A DNA stretch of 64,000 bases. Source: Olleya sp. Bg11-27 (lineage in GTDB: Bacteria; Bacteroidota; Bacteroidia; Flavobacteriales; Flavobacteriaceae). The position numbers and the translations under genes are program-made. Every line of letters begins with the position of its first letter. Position 1 is the stretch's first letter. Below, piece by piece: positions 62,961 to 64,000 of the stretch. Below the pieces are notes generated by a model. It ran no database searches and was not told the origin of the DNA. It worked only from the letters and a program-made list of their open reading frames with translations. Where the stretch lies: the NCBI RefSeq assembly GCF_002831645.1, contig NZ_CP025117.1, forward strand, positions 1,929,514 through 1,993,513. Direction: 5' to 3'.

Positions 62961-64000
62961 TTAAATTGATAACAAATAATCTGCAGCAGCAAAAGGCGTG
63001 GTTTGATTAGCTTCAATCAACGCAAGTTGCTTGTTTAGTTCTATTTTAATGTCAGGATTATTAAAAAAGACTGCTTTTAATTGTTCTTCAATGGTCTGTA
63101 GTAACCAAAACTTATTTTGTTCGGTACGTTTGGTATTAAAGTAGTTGTTCTGTTTGGTTAGAGTGATGTAATCGAAAATAACATCCCAGATGTCAGAGAT
63201 GCCCTCGTTAGTCAAAGCACTACATAAACTTACTTTAGGCTGCCAATCCGAGTCTTTTATAGGATACATATGTAAGGCACGGTTAAACTCGACTTTAGCT
63301 AATTTAGCACGTTTTACATTGTCTCCATCTGCTTTGTTAATGGCTATAGCATCTGCCATTTCAATAATACCACGTTTAATACCTTGCAGCTCGTCTCCGG
63401 CACCTGCCAGTTTTAAAAGCAGAAAAAAGTCAACCATACTATGTACAGCGGTTTCACTTTGCCCGACACCAACGGTTTCAATAATCACCGTGTCAAAACC
63501 TGCGGCTTCACAAAGGATAATAGTTTCTCGTGTTTTTCTGGCCACACCACCTAAAGATGTTCCAGAAGCGGATGGACGTATAAACGCATTGTTGTTTTTA
63601 ACCAAATCTTCCATTCTGGTTTTGTCACCTAGAATACTACCTTTAGTTATGCTACTACTCGGGTCCACAGCTAAGACTGCCACTTTTTTGTTTAAAGTGG
63701 TTAGATACGTTCCAAAAGCTTCAATAAAGGTGCTTTTTCCAACACCAGGCACACCGGTAATACCAATTCGTGTCGATTGGTTGGCATGTGGTAAGCAAGC
63801 TTTAATTATAGCATTAGCTTGCGCCGTATGTTTTGGATTTTTACTTTCTACTAAAGTAATGGCCTGACTTAAAGCGGTAATGTTTCCGTTTAAAATCGCG
63901 CTGACTAAATCCTTAGTGGTCCGTTGTAATCTACGTTTGGCTTTTAGTTTTAAAACAGCAGCTGCATTGGTCATTTCTGGAGAAGAAACGCCTTCAGTTT
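62961..64000 (-). CDS. meaB: methylmalonyl-CoA mutase-associated GTPase MeaB (ArgK family), 5' end outside window
   Basis: G3E-family GTPase that protects and loads adenosylcobalamin-dependent methylmalonyl-CoA mutase. Walker A is GITGVPGVGKSTF, then VLAVDPSSS, ETVGVGQSE and the base-specificity motif INKADGDN. An ATG at 63974 exists, but the frame stays open upstream to the window edge and encodes TEGVSSPE before it, a stretch I remember from flavobacterial MeaB N-termini. The true start is therefore probably beyond base 64000. No mutase gene is visible in the window. Confidence 0.93.
   Translation of the reverse strand, partial: TEGVSSPEMTNAAAVLKLKAKRRLQRTTKDLVSAILNGNITALSQAITLVESKNPKHTAQANAIIKACLPHANQSTRIGITGVPGVGKSTFIEAFGTYLTTLNKKVAVLAVDPSSSITKGSILGDKTRMEDLVKNNNAFIRPSASGTSLGGVARKTRETIILCEAAGFDTVIIETVGVGQSETAVHSMVDFFLLLKLAGAGDELQGIKRGIIEMADAIAINKADGDNVKRAKLAKVEFNRALHMYPIKDSDWQPKVSLCSALTNEGISDIWDVIFDYITLTKQNNYFNTKRTEQNKFWLLQTIEEQLKAVFFNNPDIKIELNKQLALIEANQTTPFAAADYLLSI

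Noticed and set aside
63190-63867. 225-codon plus-strand frame opposite meaB
   Set aside because: It is a shadow of the conserved GTPase gene, with no domain, promoter or protein-like composition of its own.

Overview
The window looks like chromosomal DNA of a member of the Flavobacteriaceae (Bacteroidota), probably marine. The evidence is AT-rich DNA, start regions without Shine-Dalgarno sequences, at least nine promoters of the Bacteroidota type (TAnnTTTG -7 box), type IX secretion C-terminal sorting domains on three exported proteins, a TonB-dependent receptor with a carboxypeptidase-like N-terminal domain, a BshC enzyme for bacillithiol, the Bacteroidota-specific DUF4295 ribosomal protein next to rpmB/rpmG, and a PL7 alginate lyase. 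I found no rRNA, tRNA, CRISPR array, insertion sequence or prophage. The first gene (fabH) and the last (meaB) run off the window edges.

Layout. 1-2.05 kb: 3' part of fabH, then a tandem duplication of about 620 bp that copied the convergent fabH/receptor intergenic region together with the tail ends of both genes. 2-10 kb: TonB-dependent receptor, CoA-binding protein, sodium:solute symporter, recR, a glycosyltransferase and a 2-oxoacid dehydrogenase E2. 10-18.5 kb: exported glutaredoxin-like protein, DnaQ-like exonuclease, a coupled FAH-hydrolase/HPt/CinA cluster, rpmB-rpmG-DUF4295, ftsY, a beta-lactamase-fold hydrolase and rimO. 18.7-31.2 kb: VanW protein, lipoprotein plus C92 peptidase, bshC with a PLP decarboxylase, ThuA protein, guaA, a LysM/periplasmic-binding protein, DUF922 and DUF3820 proteins. 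31.3-49 kb: a HEPN-like orphan, pyrG-yidC, MORN protein, fasciclin lipoprotein, mnmA, secreted subtilase, nitronate monooxygenase, FkbM methyltransferase, MATE pump, PAP2 phosphatase, a three-gene GT39/LAB_N/GT2 operon and a sugar-nucleotide epimerase. 49-53 kb: PL7 alginate lyase with four fibronectin III domains, then two poorly known genes carrying slippage-prone repeats.

53-63 kb is the most unusual part. A four-gene sensory operon (lipoprotein, multi-TM protein, histidine kinase, NarL/LuxR-type regulator) is divergent from a seven-gene operon. That operon holds a glycine-zipper/Arg-rich/acidic protein, a coiled-coil protein with a five-cysteine knuckle, an acidic/Arg-rich protein with Met-rich hydrophobic repeats, an unknown protein, a subtilase without a signal peptide, and two peptidoglycan-binding proteins. 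One of the two has an L,D-transpeptidase-like His...Cys motif and the other a GH19/lysozyme-like domain. None of the seven has a recognisable signal peptide or sorting domain. The shared intergenic region carries three copies of a 10-mer (TTTTACACTT), two of them as an inverted pair, which are candidate binding sites for the neighbouring regulator. I recognise no described system with this composition.

Other points: a 14-bp sequence (CGCTTTCGCGGAAA) occurs four times and is read as protein in three genes; a pentanucleotide repeat puts a gene out of frame in a way that loss of one unit would exactly repair; guaA and recR have -7 boxes so close to their start codons that their transcripts should be leaderless or nearly so.
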